The notes below the pieces were generated by a model that was not told where the DNA came from, ran no database searches, and worked only from the letters and a program-made list of their open reading frames with translations. The position numbers and the translations under genes were made by a program. From Dentipellis sp. KUC8613 (lineage: Eukaryota > Basidiomycota > Agaricomycetes > Russulales > Hericiaceae), in assembly GCA_002286715.1 (NCBI GenBank), contig NSJX01000001.1, positions 1,729,805 to 1,793,804 on the forward strand: DNA of 64,000 bases. The letters run 5' to 3'. Position 1 is the first letter of the stretch, and each line of letters opens with the position of its first letter. Below, piece after piece: positions 38,629 to 49,355 of this stretch.

Positions 38629-38968
38629 TGCTAGTCGACAGTGGGTATTGGCTGGAGAGCAGGATGTGAAAGCACCATATACTAGTCTTCCGCTGCTTGG
38701 AGACCGAACTGTATATGATACGCGACGGTGGAGGGGAAAGGAGGATGTGCGGGAAGGTGAAAGCAGACAAAGTGGAAGAGGCTCGATCGCTGGAAATGAC
38801 GCTTGGTGTCCGAACCCCGGAGTAAGGTTGGGGCTTACGGGCGCTTAGCGAGTCTGCCCAATGCCCATTCGGAGCAACAGGCTCCGGGCGCTCTTTCCCC
38901 GCACCCACAAGCACACACACCTGTCGTGACATGTGCTGACGAACCGCAGCGATCCGTCGGCTGCGGAA
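38629..38968. promoter_or_regulatory. Divergent region RPD3 / CDK8 copy 1
   Basis: 340 bases. The part from about 38815 to 38968 is recognisably similar to the sequence just before the second CDK8 copy (40765-40909), with shared words such as tacgggcgc and tgtgctgacgaaccgca, so the proximal promoter was duplicated with the gene. Confidence 0.6.
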
Positions 38969-40523
38969 ATGGTCGACGAATGGTCCCTCCTCCAACATGA
39001 TCCCATGCGTGCATATCGCGCTAAGCGTGATCTCAATCACCAAAGCGTAGCCTCCAAGTATAACATCCTCGGATTCATATCCTCTGGGACATACGGAAGG
39101 GTATACAAGGCTCAGAGCCGCGACGAAGAGGGAACGCTTCACGCTATCAAGAAATTCAAGCCGGACAAGGAGGGGGACGTAGTTACATATACAGGGATCA
39201 GCCAAAGTGCGATCCGGGAAATTGCTGTATGTGTACTTACTGTTTGCCTTGAAGCTGTAGTAGTCTCACCCGGTGAGCAGCTGAACAGAGAGATCAGCCA
39301 TGAAAACGTTGTGGCACTGAAAGAAGTTATCCTCGAGGACAAGTCCATATACATGGTCTTCGAATACGCTGAGCATGACTTCCTCGTGAGTGCACCATAA
39401 TTGACATTCGTCAGTACGGTCACCTGATATCTTTGCAGCAAGTCATCCATCATTATACCCAGTCCATGTATTCCCAGACTGGGCGACCGCAGATACCAAC
39501 TGCCGTTCTAAAATCGCTTATATACCAATTGTTCAACGGCCTGTTATACCTCCACAACGCCCATATCCTTCACCGTGACCTCAAACCAGCAAACATCCTT
39601 ATCACGTCCGGAGGTGTCGTCAAAATTGGAGACCTAGGCCTCGCCCGGCTTACATACCAGCCCTTGCAGCCCCTCTTCGCAGGTGACAAAGTAGTGGTAA
39701 CAATATGGTACCGTGCGCCTGAACTACTCATGGGCGCAAAACATTACAATAAGGCGGTGGACTGCTGGGCAGTCGGCTGCGTTATGGCCGAGTTGGCTAA
39801 TCTGAGGCCTATTTTTAAGGGAGAGGAAGCGAAGCTCGATTCAAAGAAGAACGTCCCGTTCCAGAAGGACCAGCTTCTAAAAATCCTCGAAGTCTTGGGG
39901 ACGCCTGAGGGTGAGTCTTATCTGAATTCACCTGGATGTACTCACATTCGTCTAGAAAAAGACTGGCCTGGTATCAGAGATATGCCCGAGTATCAGAGTA
40001 TGAAACGTCTGGACCTGTAATATATCATCTCCCTATCCCACCTTAAAGCGGTGCTCACAGGTCCTTAGATATCCGAATAGGCTTTATGACTGGTGCAGGA
40101 CCCGCGTCAGCAGCAATGCCGGATACGACCTCTTGCGACAGCTTTTCGCCTATGATCCGGACAAGCGATTGACTGCGAAAGAAGCTCTTGACCACAAGTG
40201 GTTCCATGAGGACCCCAAACCCAGCCATAAGTGCGTATATCATACGTAACCTTTGCGGAATGACCATGGCCTGACAGATCAACAGCGCATTCTACAATCT
40301 CAATCCGAGCCAGCTCCCGCCACATAGACGTATCACGCAGGATGACGCGCCGTCGATGATGCCCGCGCAGCCGTCGCAGGTGCAAGCGCACGTTACGCAA
40401 TTTTCGCAGCAGATGCAGGGCCACACGCAAGGCAGTGGAGGGAGCTTTACGAGCTTGAGCGCCGGCGCCGGCGCTGCACTGGGCTCTGGCATGCATACGA
40501 GAAAGAAGCAGCGAATGGGGTGA
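38969..40523 (+). CDS. SSN3: CDK8-type cyclin-dependent kinase, tandem copy 1
   Basis: Kinase of the Mediator CDK8 module, which phosphorylates transcription factors and Pol II. Six exons: 38969-39226, 39281-39385, 39439-39910, 39956-40016, 40069-40230, 40286-40523; 431 residues. Glycine loop [11 protein letters not shown], catalytic Lys in [12 protein letters not shown], alpha-C region [23 protein letters not shown] in place of DFG as in fungal Ssn3, the T-loop [20 protein letters not shown] without a CDK-activating phospho-Thr, and [17 protein letters not shown]. The C-terminal tail is Gln-rich and ends TRKKQRMG. All catalytic residues are intact. A second full copy lies 386 bases downstream with the same six-exon structure. 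This copy has five extra residues at the start of exon 3 ([12 protein letters not shown]). Confidence 0.93.
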
Positions 40524-40909
40524 ATGTCTTGGTTTTGTGACATTCCACTGTTTCCTAATCCCATATCAGCGTACGTTATGTTCCCCGAGATCCAAATATT
40601 GGCTGCACGAACTTCATGTACACGCTGACAAGCTTAACGCTGATACGCTCTAAGTCCACCTGCGCATGACAAAGTCCGTCCGTCGCCATATTCCTCATCC
40701 ACGCGATGACATACTACCTTTCCCCGAATGCACGACTTCGGGAAGGAAAGGATAGCATCGAAACCCCGGCATAGGGTTGAGTGTTACGGGCGCCTAGAGA
40801 TTTTGGCCACCGATCCCGAGAAACGAGCGCTTTGTTCACGTCCACACAGGCACACAGTCCCAAGTACTCCGGGCATGTGCTGACGAACCGCATCGACCCA
40901 TCGGCTGCG
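40524..40909. promoter_or_regulatory. Spacer between the two CDK8 copies
   Basis: 386 bases. The first half is unlike the 3' region of copy 2. The last 145 bases resemble the region before copy 1, so they carry the duplicated promoter. Confidence 0.6.
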
Positions 40910-42464
40910 ATGGTCGACGAGTGGTCTCTCCTGCAGCATGATCCCATGCGCGTATACCGCGCAAAGCGCGATCTCGCACACCAGAGCGTCACCTCGAAGT
41001 ACAATATCCTTGGGTTCATCTCCTCCGGGACGTATGGGAGGGTGTACAAGGCTCAGAGTCGCGATGAAGAAGGGAAATTGCATGCGATCAAGAAATTTAA
41101 ACCGGACAAGGAGGGAGACGTGGTCACGTATACGGGGATCAGCCAGAGTGCCATCAGGGAGATTGCGGTATGTGCTGTAGTCGTCTGACTTGGCGCAGAT
41201 CGATTTACAGGATAGACAGCTCAACAGAGAAATCAGCCACGAGAATGTCGTATCGCTGAAGGAAGTCATCCTCGAGGACAAGTCCATATATATGGTGTTC
41301 GAATATGCCGAGCACGACTTCCTTGTGAGTACCCGAGGCGTGCCACGACCGACTTTCATTCGAGCGAAACTAATTTCTTTATAGCAAGTAATCCACCACT
41401 ACTCCCAGTCTATCAGAAAACAAATACCGACGGCGGTTTTGAAATCGCTCATCTACCAATTATTCAACGGCCTCCTGTACCTCCATAATGCCCACATCCT
41501 GCACCGCGATCTCAAGCCCGCCAACATCCTCATCACGTCCGCGGGTGTCGTTAAGATAGGGGATCTCGGCCTCGCCCGGCTTGTACACCAACCTTTGCAG
41601 CCCCTCTTCGCCGGAGATAAAGTGGTGGTCACCATTTGGTACCGTGCGCCCGAGCTCCTCATGGGCGCGAAACATTACAACAAATCGGTGGACTGTTGGG
41701 CAGTGGGATGCGTGATGGCCGAATTAGCTAGCCTACGGCCGATATTCAAGGGCGAGGAAGCGAAATTGGACTCGAAGAAGAACGTCCCATTCCAGAAGGA
41801 TCAATTTCTCAAGATTCTCGAGGTACTGGGCACGCCTGACGGTAAGCCATGTCCATACATGTCTACTTATCCTGTGTGTACTGAGGTTCTTGCAGATAAG
41901 GAGTGGCCTGGAATTAGGGACATGCCTGAGTACCAGAGTTTGAAGCGGCTGGACACGTAAAACAAGTCTTCTCTTCCTCGCACTAGGGCTAAGCTCATGG
42001 AATCTCAGGTATCCAAACCGTCTTTACGATTGGTGTAGGACGCGCATCAGCAGCAACGCAGGATACGATCTCCTGCGACAGCTTTTCGCGTATGATCCAG
42101 ACAAACGACTGACTGCAAAGGAGGCACTGGACCACAAATGGTTCCACGAGGACCCCAAGCCCAGCCATAAGTGCGTGTCTTCTGGGCATCCTACGAATTT
42201 GCGGAGATAACTAACCGCATGGACAGTGCGTTCTACGGTCTCAGCGCAAGCCAACTCCCGCCGCACCGTCGCATCACGCAGGATGACGTCCCGTCCATGG
42301 TGCCTCCCCAACCGTCGCAGACACAGGCACATGTGACTCAGTTCTCTCAGCAGCTACCGGGGCATACGCAGGGCAGTGGAGGGAGCTTTGCAGGCTTGAG
42401 CGCAGGTGCGGGTGCTGTTCTAGGGTCGGGGATGCACACGAGGAAGAAGCAGCGGATGGGGTGA
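40910..42464 (+). CDS. SSN3: CDK8-type cyclin-dependent kinase, tandem copy 2
   Basis: Exons 40910-41167, 41220-41324, 41385-41841, 41896-41956, 42009-42170, 42227-42464 give 426 residues. Exon phases match copy 1 exactly, and five of the six exons are identical in length. The protein differs from copy 1 at 4 of 86 positions in exon 1 and 1 of 35 in exon 2. The DNA of those exons has many silent third-base differences, and the introns differ strongly in sequence. The duplication is therefore not recent and both proteins have been held by purifying selection. Motifs are complete: [41 protein letters not shown] cannot tell which copy is ancestral. Both could assemble with cyclin C, or one could be specialised. 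Confidence 0.93.
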
Positions 42465-42719
42465 TCCCGAGATCGAGTCGTTTTTCCGGTCTTCTGGTTC
42501 ACTTGTATTTGACTTTGTCCTGATCCCCGAACACATGTCCGCCCGGTTCCTTGCATAAGATCCAGATTTTAGTTACGCGTTGTTCGCATGCGCGATCATG
42601 AGCTCGACGCGCCTTGTCCAATACACCGTGGGAACCAGTTGACGCGTAGCAGTGCCTCCGTCAACGTTGCACTCGAATGATACTTTACCCTATCCCCTCC
42701 CGTTCCTATACCCTTCAAT

Positions 42720-44334
42720 ATGGTTACAAAATCGCCAGATAGTTTCACGTTTACAGTGGGCAAGCTCGGTGCGTGAATTGTCCAACTGTGTACAAGAGTG
42801 GTTGACTGAGTCTCGTCATTTAGATGCTGGCATGGCCGTAGGTTCCCTCTGAGCTGAGCTTGCAGATTACATCAACCTTAGGCATATACCCTTTAGATTC
42901 TGCTTGGCGAGCGTGCCCACCTTATCGAATTCCCGTCACTTCTTTTGCCGCCAGGCGCCACCACCGGCTCGATTGTGAACATCTCGGTCACGCAGAACGT
43001 GGAGGAGGAGCGGAAACGAGACAACGACTTCTGGCAGCTGCAGAGCGATATCCTCGAGACATTTGGGCGCAGGACTCCGCAGGCACCAGAAATTACAGTG
43101 AGTCGCAATACACCAGTATTCAACGGACACATAGTACTCACAGAAAGCAGCTTCGGAACGTGACGCAGACGTCCGTAACATTGGAATGGCCCCCACTCGA
43201 CCTCGCCACCGCACAGCTGCGCTCCTTGGACATCTACAAGAATAGCCAGCGCCTCGCCTCCATCCCTTCGCCCCTACAAAACACATCCACCAAGCTTTCC
43301 GGGCTCGATATCAACACTGAGTACACCTTCCGCCTCGTCCTACGCACGTCCGCAGGAATATACCAGTCACCCGTCGTGCGCGTGCGCACGCACACGATGA
43401 CGGACACGTCGGGCATATCGGTCTGCTTCGGGAACGTGCAGGACTCAGTATTGCTCGAGAACGCGAAGCTGGCGCTGCAGGAGATGCATGCGAAGTGGAG
43501 CGACACGATCCAGATTGACACGACGCACTTTGTGTGCACGACTCCTGCAGCAACACCTTCCGGTGCGCACGCGACCGGCAGCATTAGCAGTGCGCCTGGC
43601 GTTGAGTACCAGCGCGCGCTGCAGCTCAGCATACCGGTCGTACAGCCGCATTGGATTCTTGCTTGTTATGCGGAGAAGAAGTGCGTAGCGCTGCTCATCC
43701 GGGCATGTTATATCTGGCGGGCTAACCTCGCTCTGAAAGGATGGTACCTATCGCAGCATACTATCTTGGCACGACACCGTCAGCACCTATCAACTCGGCG
43801 CCGTTCTCAAGGCATCAGTCGATGTCGCAGACAAAGCTCCCTCAAAGCGCCCAGGCCAATAAGGCCGCGAACCGCTCCTCCATGCCACCTCCCGCCCGCA
43901 CGCCCACTTCCCCTACGCCCGAACAGCGGCTGAAGCCAACACCGACACCGCTCGAGCCGCCTGCAGAGGGCGAAGAGCTTGATCCGAGCGAAGCCAGCCC
44001 GTCAACCCCGAGCAAAAAGAAAGGACATCCGCGCCACGGCACAATGGACCGTGAGTTCAAGTTCCCGCCTCCTGCGCCTCCGCCGTCATATGAAACTACG
44101 GAAGGCACCGCAGAGGCGAAGGAGCAGCCGGCGTTGCCGAGCGTGACCGAGGGCACGCACGCAGGGGCGCAGGCCGAGGACGGGTCGGAAGAGGCTGGGC
44201 TGACGACAGTGGGTGTGGTTGCGCCGTCGAATGTCGGTATTCCGCCGTCGCCGACGCTGGACAGCTCGAGCTCGATTACTCAGGACGAGGGCGAAGAGGA
44301 CGTCGGGGAAACAGAGGAAATATCACTCAACTGA
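42720..44334 (+). CDS. CHS5: CHS5-type exomer scaffold protein (FN3 and BRCT domains)
   Basis: Core of the exomer coat that carries chitin synthase from the trans-Golgi to the cell surface. Five exons: 42720-42768, 42824-42837, 42897-43097, 43151-43680, 43740-44334; 462 residues. The N-terminal dimerisation domain reads [31 protein letters not shown], where the 14-base second exon supplies the DAGMA part. Then comes a fibronectin type III domain (LRNVTQTSVTLEWPPLDLATAQLRSLDIYK) and a BRCT domain ending VQPHWILACYAEKK. The last 180 residues are Pro/Ser/Glu-rich and disordered. Order and spacing match the family. Lys-rich repeats seen at the C-terminus of yeast Chs5 are absent. Confidence 0.92.
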
Positions 44335-44909
44335 GCATTGTATTTCCGAGTCTAGGCTTGTGCGTGAGTACATACCGGTGGCCCTGCCTGTTTATTCGCT
44401 CTATCATATATTTTTGCATTTCTTCTGGGTGTAGGATGAATGTGGGTGATTGATGTACCTTGTGATGCCTGCTTGGAGGGTCATCGAGCTTCTTCCCCAG
44501 TCGTCCTGCGAGTTCGCCGCTGATCGTGGTGCATACGAGGTTATATTGAGCCCTAACGTGTGACCGTTTGAACTCGTATGGAACAGGTACGTCGCATGCG
44601 AGCGAGCATTTCGGACCGACGGCGTAGAGCCTCTGTGGGGCGAGCGGGAAATTGTCGGCAGTAGATGGGCGGCACGTGCGGATCTGTAGCGCGACCTGGA
44701 GAATGGCAGGCCCGTCTGGGATGGACAGAGACTGCTCTGCCCTAGGCTGGCCTGATATCCGAGCGTATATAAGAACCCTCGTCGCGCTGCGGATGATGAG
44801 AATCTTCTTTTTCCCGTCTCTACCCCAAATCCCCGATTTCTCTATCATTGAACTCACGTCCCGCCGACGCGACGCGAATTTTGTTGTCTAACTTTACATA
44901 CTATCGAGC
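44335..44909. promoter_or_regulatory. Intergenic region with beta-glucosidase promoter; TATA box at 44766
   Basis: 575 bases. TATATAA at 44766-44772 lies about 140 bases before the beta-glucosidase start and is followed by a CT-rich leader. An antisense open frame covers most of the region (44327-44857); see rejected items. Confidence 0.55.
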
Positions 44910-47900
44910 ATGCCGCCTTCAGACTTTGCGAAAGCGAACCTCGATGAGGTCGTCGAGAAGCTCACCACGGAGGAGGCAATCCAGCTTATTGGAGGTGTAG
45001 GGTTCTGGGCAACGCATGGTGTCCCGCGTCTGGGCATCCCAAGCATCAAGGTAAGCAGCTGAAATGCACCGCGCCTGCAAGTCGCGCTTTTTCATACCAT
45101 GCTGCCATGTATGTTGGAGAGGGTAAATTCGCTGATGCTAATTTACTTCTACACTCTAGACTAGCGATGGTCCGAATGGTAAACCGTCGGTGTTTCATTT
45201 CGAGGAGGATCTCTAATCCCGCCGGTAGGAATTCGTGGAAACCACTTCTTCATGGGAACGCCTGCCAAGTGCCTCCCAGTGAGTTTATTCATTATGGTAG
45301 ACAAAGCCATGCTGTTGACGATGCTCCTAACGTCCGCAGTCTGCCACTGCTCTCGGTGCCACATGGGACACCAAGCTCATCGAAGAAGTCGGTCTGAAGC
45401 TCTTAGCCGAAGAAGCCAAGCTGAGGGCTGCATCAATCATCCTGGCCCCAACTTGCAATATCCAACGTGTGAGTCCGCCCGAATTGCGTCGTACCATCTA
45501 CGACTGACGATCAGCCATTCAGAACCCGCTTGGAGGCAGGGTACGTAGTGGGACTGACATCATAGCGGATGCTTCTTGACAGTGACCTTCGTCGAATAGA
45601 GTTTCGAGAGTTTCTCCGAGGATCCCATACTCTCGGGCACGATAGCCGCCGCCTATACGAAAGGCGTCCAAAGTGGCGGCATTGGTGTCACTATCAAGCA
45701 TTTCGTGTAAGCCTTTCTCTGCACGCAAATATTCAGGGTATCTCACTCTTCCAATTTCTCAGCGCAAACGACAAAGAGAATGACCGCATGGGCTATGACA
45801 GCATCATGAGCGAGCGGGCTCTTCGTGAGACCTACCTCATGCCCTTTATGCTCGCACAGAAGTATGCCCAACCTTGGGCTGTCATGACCGCGTGAGTGTA
45901 TCGCGCTTCCAGCAGACACTGACTCTAATGAATGATGCTGTTCAGCTACAACCGTGTGAATGGAACCCATTGCGCCGAGAACAAGCATCTCTTGACCGAC
46001 ATTCTGCGGAAAGAATGGGGCTTCCAGGGTATGACTATGAGTGACTGGTGAGGACCAGCATGCGGAGACGTCAATCACGCCTGACCCTATCTTGTTCGAC
46101 AGGTTTGGCATGTACAGTATCGACCACGGGATCAATGCCGGTCTGGACCTTGAGATGCCAGGCGCCAACAAGTGGCGCACTGTCGAGCTTGTGAACCGAT
46201 CTCTTGCAGCACGGAAGGTCACCATCCGTACCGTGAAAGAGCGCGCCAGAAAAGTCCTCGAGCTCGCTCAGAGGTGCGCAAAGGAAGCCCCGGAGGTAAG
46301 TCCGCACACTTCCCTCTGCTACATGTGTCATTGAAATGGTGTTTGTAGGTCTTGGATGGCGATGGCTTGGAGTACACCCGTGAGAGCGCCGAGGACACCG
46401 CCCTCATGCGCAAGGTCGCCGCAGAGTCGATCGTGCTGTTGAAGAACGAGGGCAACCTGCTCCCTCTGCTCCCCGAAAGTTTGAAAAAGATTGCCATTGT
46501 TGGAGGCAATGCGAAGGCGTACGTGCTGTCCGGAGGCGGCTCCGCAGCACTGAAGCCGTCATACTTCGTATCCCCTTACGACGGCATAGTGAACTCCCTT
46601 CCCAAGGACGTCGAAGTGACCTACAGCGAGGGTGCACGAGGTATACGTCCTTCAAAAAAATCATGACATCTCGAATTCTAACGCATCTGAGTAGCATGGT
46701 TGACCCACCCATCCCTGGACTTCGATATCTTCACGGAGAAGGGCGAGCGAGGCTGGATCGGAACCTGGCACAAGCACGAAAGCGACGAAAGCATGGTCGT
46801 CGTCGAAGAGCCTTTCGAAACGAGGCTGGTTGATGAGACGCGGATCTTCGTTAGCTTGTCTGCGCCTGAAGGCATCACCCGCCGATGGACGCTGAGGCTC
46901 CGCGGCCAGCTCCGTCCTCGTCCATACGATGCGAAGTTCGAATTCGGTCTCATAGCGGCCGGTCGTGCTAAGGTTCGTCTTCGAGTGCGATTCATTTCGT
47001 TCTAGCTGAAGGCTAATTGTGTTTGCTAGCTCTGGGTTGACGGCAACCTTGTCATTGATAACTGGACAAAACAACGCCGGGGCGACTATTTCTTCGGTGC
47101 CGGCTCGCGCACAGAGACAGGCGTGTACGACCTGAAGGCCAACAAGGCCCACGATATCTTCGTTGAGCTTTGCAACGTCCGCGCACCAGCTCCAGAAGAT
47201 GGTGACGAAGACGAGGCTGTCATGGACGTGAACGCAGGCGTGCGCCTCGGTGGCGCTGAGGTGAAGGACCCAGACACTCTTATGCAGGAGGCCGTTCAGA
47301 TTGCCAAGGAAGCCGATGCGGTGATTGCGGTCGTCGGTCTGAACGCGGACTGGGAAACGGAAGGCTATGACAGGACGACGCTTGCACTTCCTGGCCGCAC
47401 CGACGAACTCGTCCGCAAAGTCCTTGACGCCAACCCGAAGACGGTTGTTGTGACCCAGTCTGTAAGCCGCGTCTGTTTTTGAGCAGCTGTGATAGGTGTT
47501 GAGTTTGCTGTCAGGGATCCTCGATAACTTTGCCTTGGGCGCAATCTGTCCCCGCAATTCTTCATTCATGGTACCTGGGTAATGCGACGGGAGACGCCAT
47601 CGCCGACGTGCTCTTCGGAAAGGTTAACCCGTCCGGTAAACTCTCTTTGACGTTCCCTAAGCGCCTTGAAGATGTGCCGTCATTTACGTCGTTCCACTCG
47701 GAAGATGGACAGGCAAGTCATCGTGAATGCCTGAAAAATAGTCTTCTCTTAATGGAATATTTTACAGGTCCGTTATGCGGAGGATATCTATGTGGTGAGT
47801 CGATAAGCACCGACGACGCCATGTGCATATTTGGCTTACTTGCATGTGACAGGGATACAAGCACTACATCCTGCGCGGAATTGCCCCCGAGTTTGCCTTC

Positions 47901-48366
47901 GGGTATGTAGATTTCTTCCAACTTAACCTGTTCGACGCCTGATGTTTCTTGAACTAGGCATGGACTATCCTACACGACCTTCTCGTACTCTGACCTTCAG
48001 ATATCCCAACCCGCCATCATAATCGGTGATTTGGATGCAACGGCATCCATCACGCTGAAGAACACCGGGAATGTCGCAGGATCGGAAGTCGTTCAGCTCT
48101 ACGTCTCGTTCCCGAAGACATCAGACCTGTCTCACCCTCCGCTTGCGCTCAAGACTTTCGCGAAGGTCACCTCCCTGGAGCCAGGCCAGAGTGAAACCGT
48201 CAAGCTCCACATTAATAAGTACGCGGTTTCGTACTGGAGTGGCGTAATCTCCCGATGGGTGGTGGAGAAGGGCAACTATAAAGTCAAGATCGGTCCCAGC
48301 AGTGACAATATTCTTCTGGAGAGCGACCTGGTCTTGGAGAAAGGATTCGAATGGAATGGCTTGTAG
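44910..48366 (+). CDS. Beta-glucosidase, glycoside hydrolase family 3 with PA14 domain, intracellular
   Basis: Hydrolyses beta-glucosides such as cellobiose. Sixteen exons (44910-45050, 45160-45178, 45229-45278, 45340-45468, 45523-45540, 45600-45706, 45763-45891, 45946-46047, 46103-46295, 46349-46640, 46695-46972, 47030-47461, 47515-47712, 47768-47794, 47853-47902, 47958-48366) give 857 residues. The protein begins [18 protein letters not shown] with no signal peptide. GH3 landmarks: TSDGPNG, the LAPTCNI(Q)R active-site loop, [13 protein letters not shown], and the catalytic nucleophile Asp in MSDWFGMYS. A PA14 insert (about residues 390-540) is followed by the second GH3 lobe and a fibronectin III-like end. 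This architecture matches the intracellular fungal beta-glucosidases that clear imported cellobiose. Intron 47713-47767 is GC-AG. Confidence 0.94.
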
Positions 48367-48528
48367 GCACAGGTATACGAGGATTTTTGAGCACACGTTG
48401 GTAGTGTAAGATAGAATAGGATTGGACTAAAGCAATGTAACATAGGTTTTCGACGCTTGACTAGCTGAATTTGCATACCAGCAGTGAATAGCGTGATTGC
48501 TTCATAGAGCTTGCCGGTCGAGGATATT

Positions 48529-49132
48529 TTAATCGGTATCATCCGCGTCCGATTGGAAGATGAAATGCTCAGCGCCGTACAGAGCTGCTGATGTTGCAGC
48601 AGCGCCAGACAACACCCAGGCTAGGCTGCTGCGCGGGTATCGTTCGGATTTTTTGAGACCTTGCGTGAATTGTTCGAGAAGCAGGTAGCTCAATGTCCAA
48701 GCTCAAAAGGGAGGGTACTCCGTCAATACGAAAGCTAAGAGCGGCCTTTCAGACATACCGGTTGCAACACCACTCCCATTCCTTGAATCACCGGCTGCAA
48801 GCATGTAACCTGCGCCCGCAAAAATGGTCCCGAAGCCCAGGCGGAGGAGAAACGGTGGAGTGTATGTACGACTTCTCAAGTTGGGCGGTGCGAAAGCAGA
48901 CCCTAAGACTAACGGAGGTCATCAATATGAGAGCTTTTGAGCCATCGGTGAGTAGAAAAACATACACAATGCGCTCAGCGTGAAAGCAGGTATGCTTCAA
49001 GGGCACGCGCCCGAAGATGTTGGTCAGAGACGCGACAAGGACTGTACATCAGACTGACGAGGATTGCGATAATCGCTTCTGAGACTCAGGCTCAACAGCC
49101 TTATTCTCTATTGGATTTGACGGGGAAGACAT
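48529..49132 (-). CDS. Hypothetical small membrane protein, 5' exons uncertain
   Basis: Two 3' exons are well supported: 48759-48902 and 48529-48701. Joined, they read TYTPPFLLRLGFGTIFAGAGYMLAAGD ... GVATAWTLSYLLLEQFTQGLKKS and end in a second hydrophobic helix, WVLSGAAATSAALYGAEHF. The likely start is the ATG at 49132 (MSSPSNPIENK), but I could not connect it to 48902 with confidence; an internal exon around 48990-49060 (ASLTNIFGRVPLK) is possible. Two membrane helices and small size would suit a mitochondrial or ER protein. I do not recognise the family. Convergent with the beta-glucosidase. Confidence 0.55.
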
Positions 49133-49355
49133 GGAGGAAGAGCGCGACTTGAACAGATACGCGGAGACTGCAAAGAGGTCTCCTTCAGTTTGTTGGCTCA
49201 GAATAGTCATGGCTTGTACGTAAGCCCGTACGTATGCGGCAACCTGGCCTCGTCGCGTCGAACAAGCGGTCATTGCGGTATATCTGCCCAAACCATCTCA
49301 CCTCAGCCCTTGTCAACGCCATTCGTCCCGAGAATATTCGCGCACTTATGTTTCT

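Noticed and set aside
38933..38968. Extension of CDK8 copy 1 to codons before the ATG
   Set aside because: The frame upstream lacks an ATG; similarity between copies there reflects the duplicated promoter.
44327..44857. 176-codon minus-strand frame between CHS5 and the beta-glucosidase
   Set aside because: Covers the TATA box and leader of the beta-glucosidase, has mixed composition and no motif. It is longer than expected by chance, so transcript data would be worth a look, but I do not call it.
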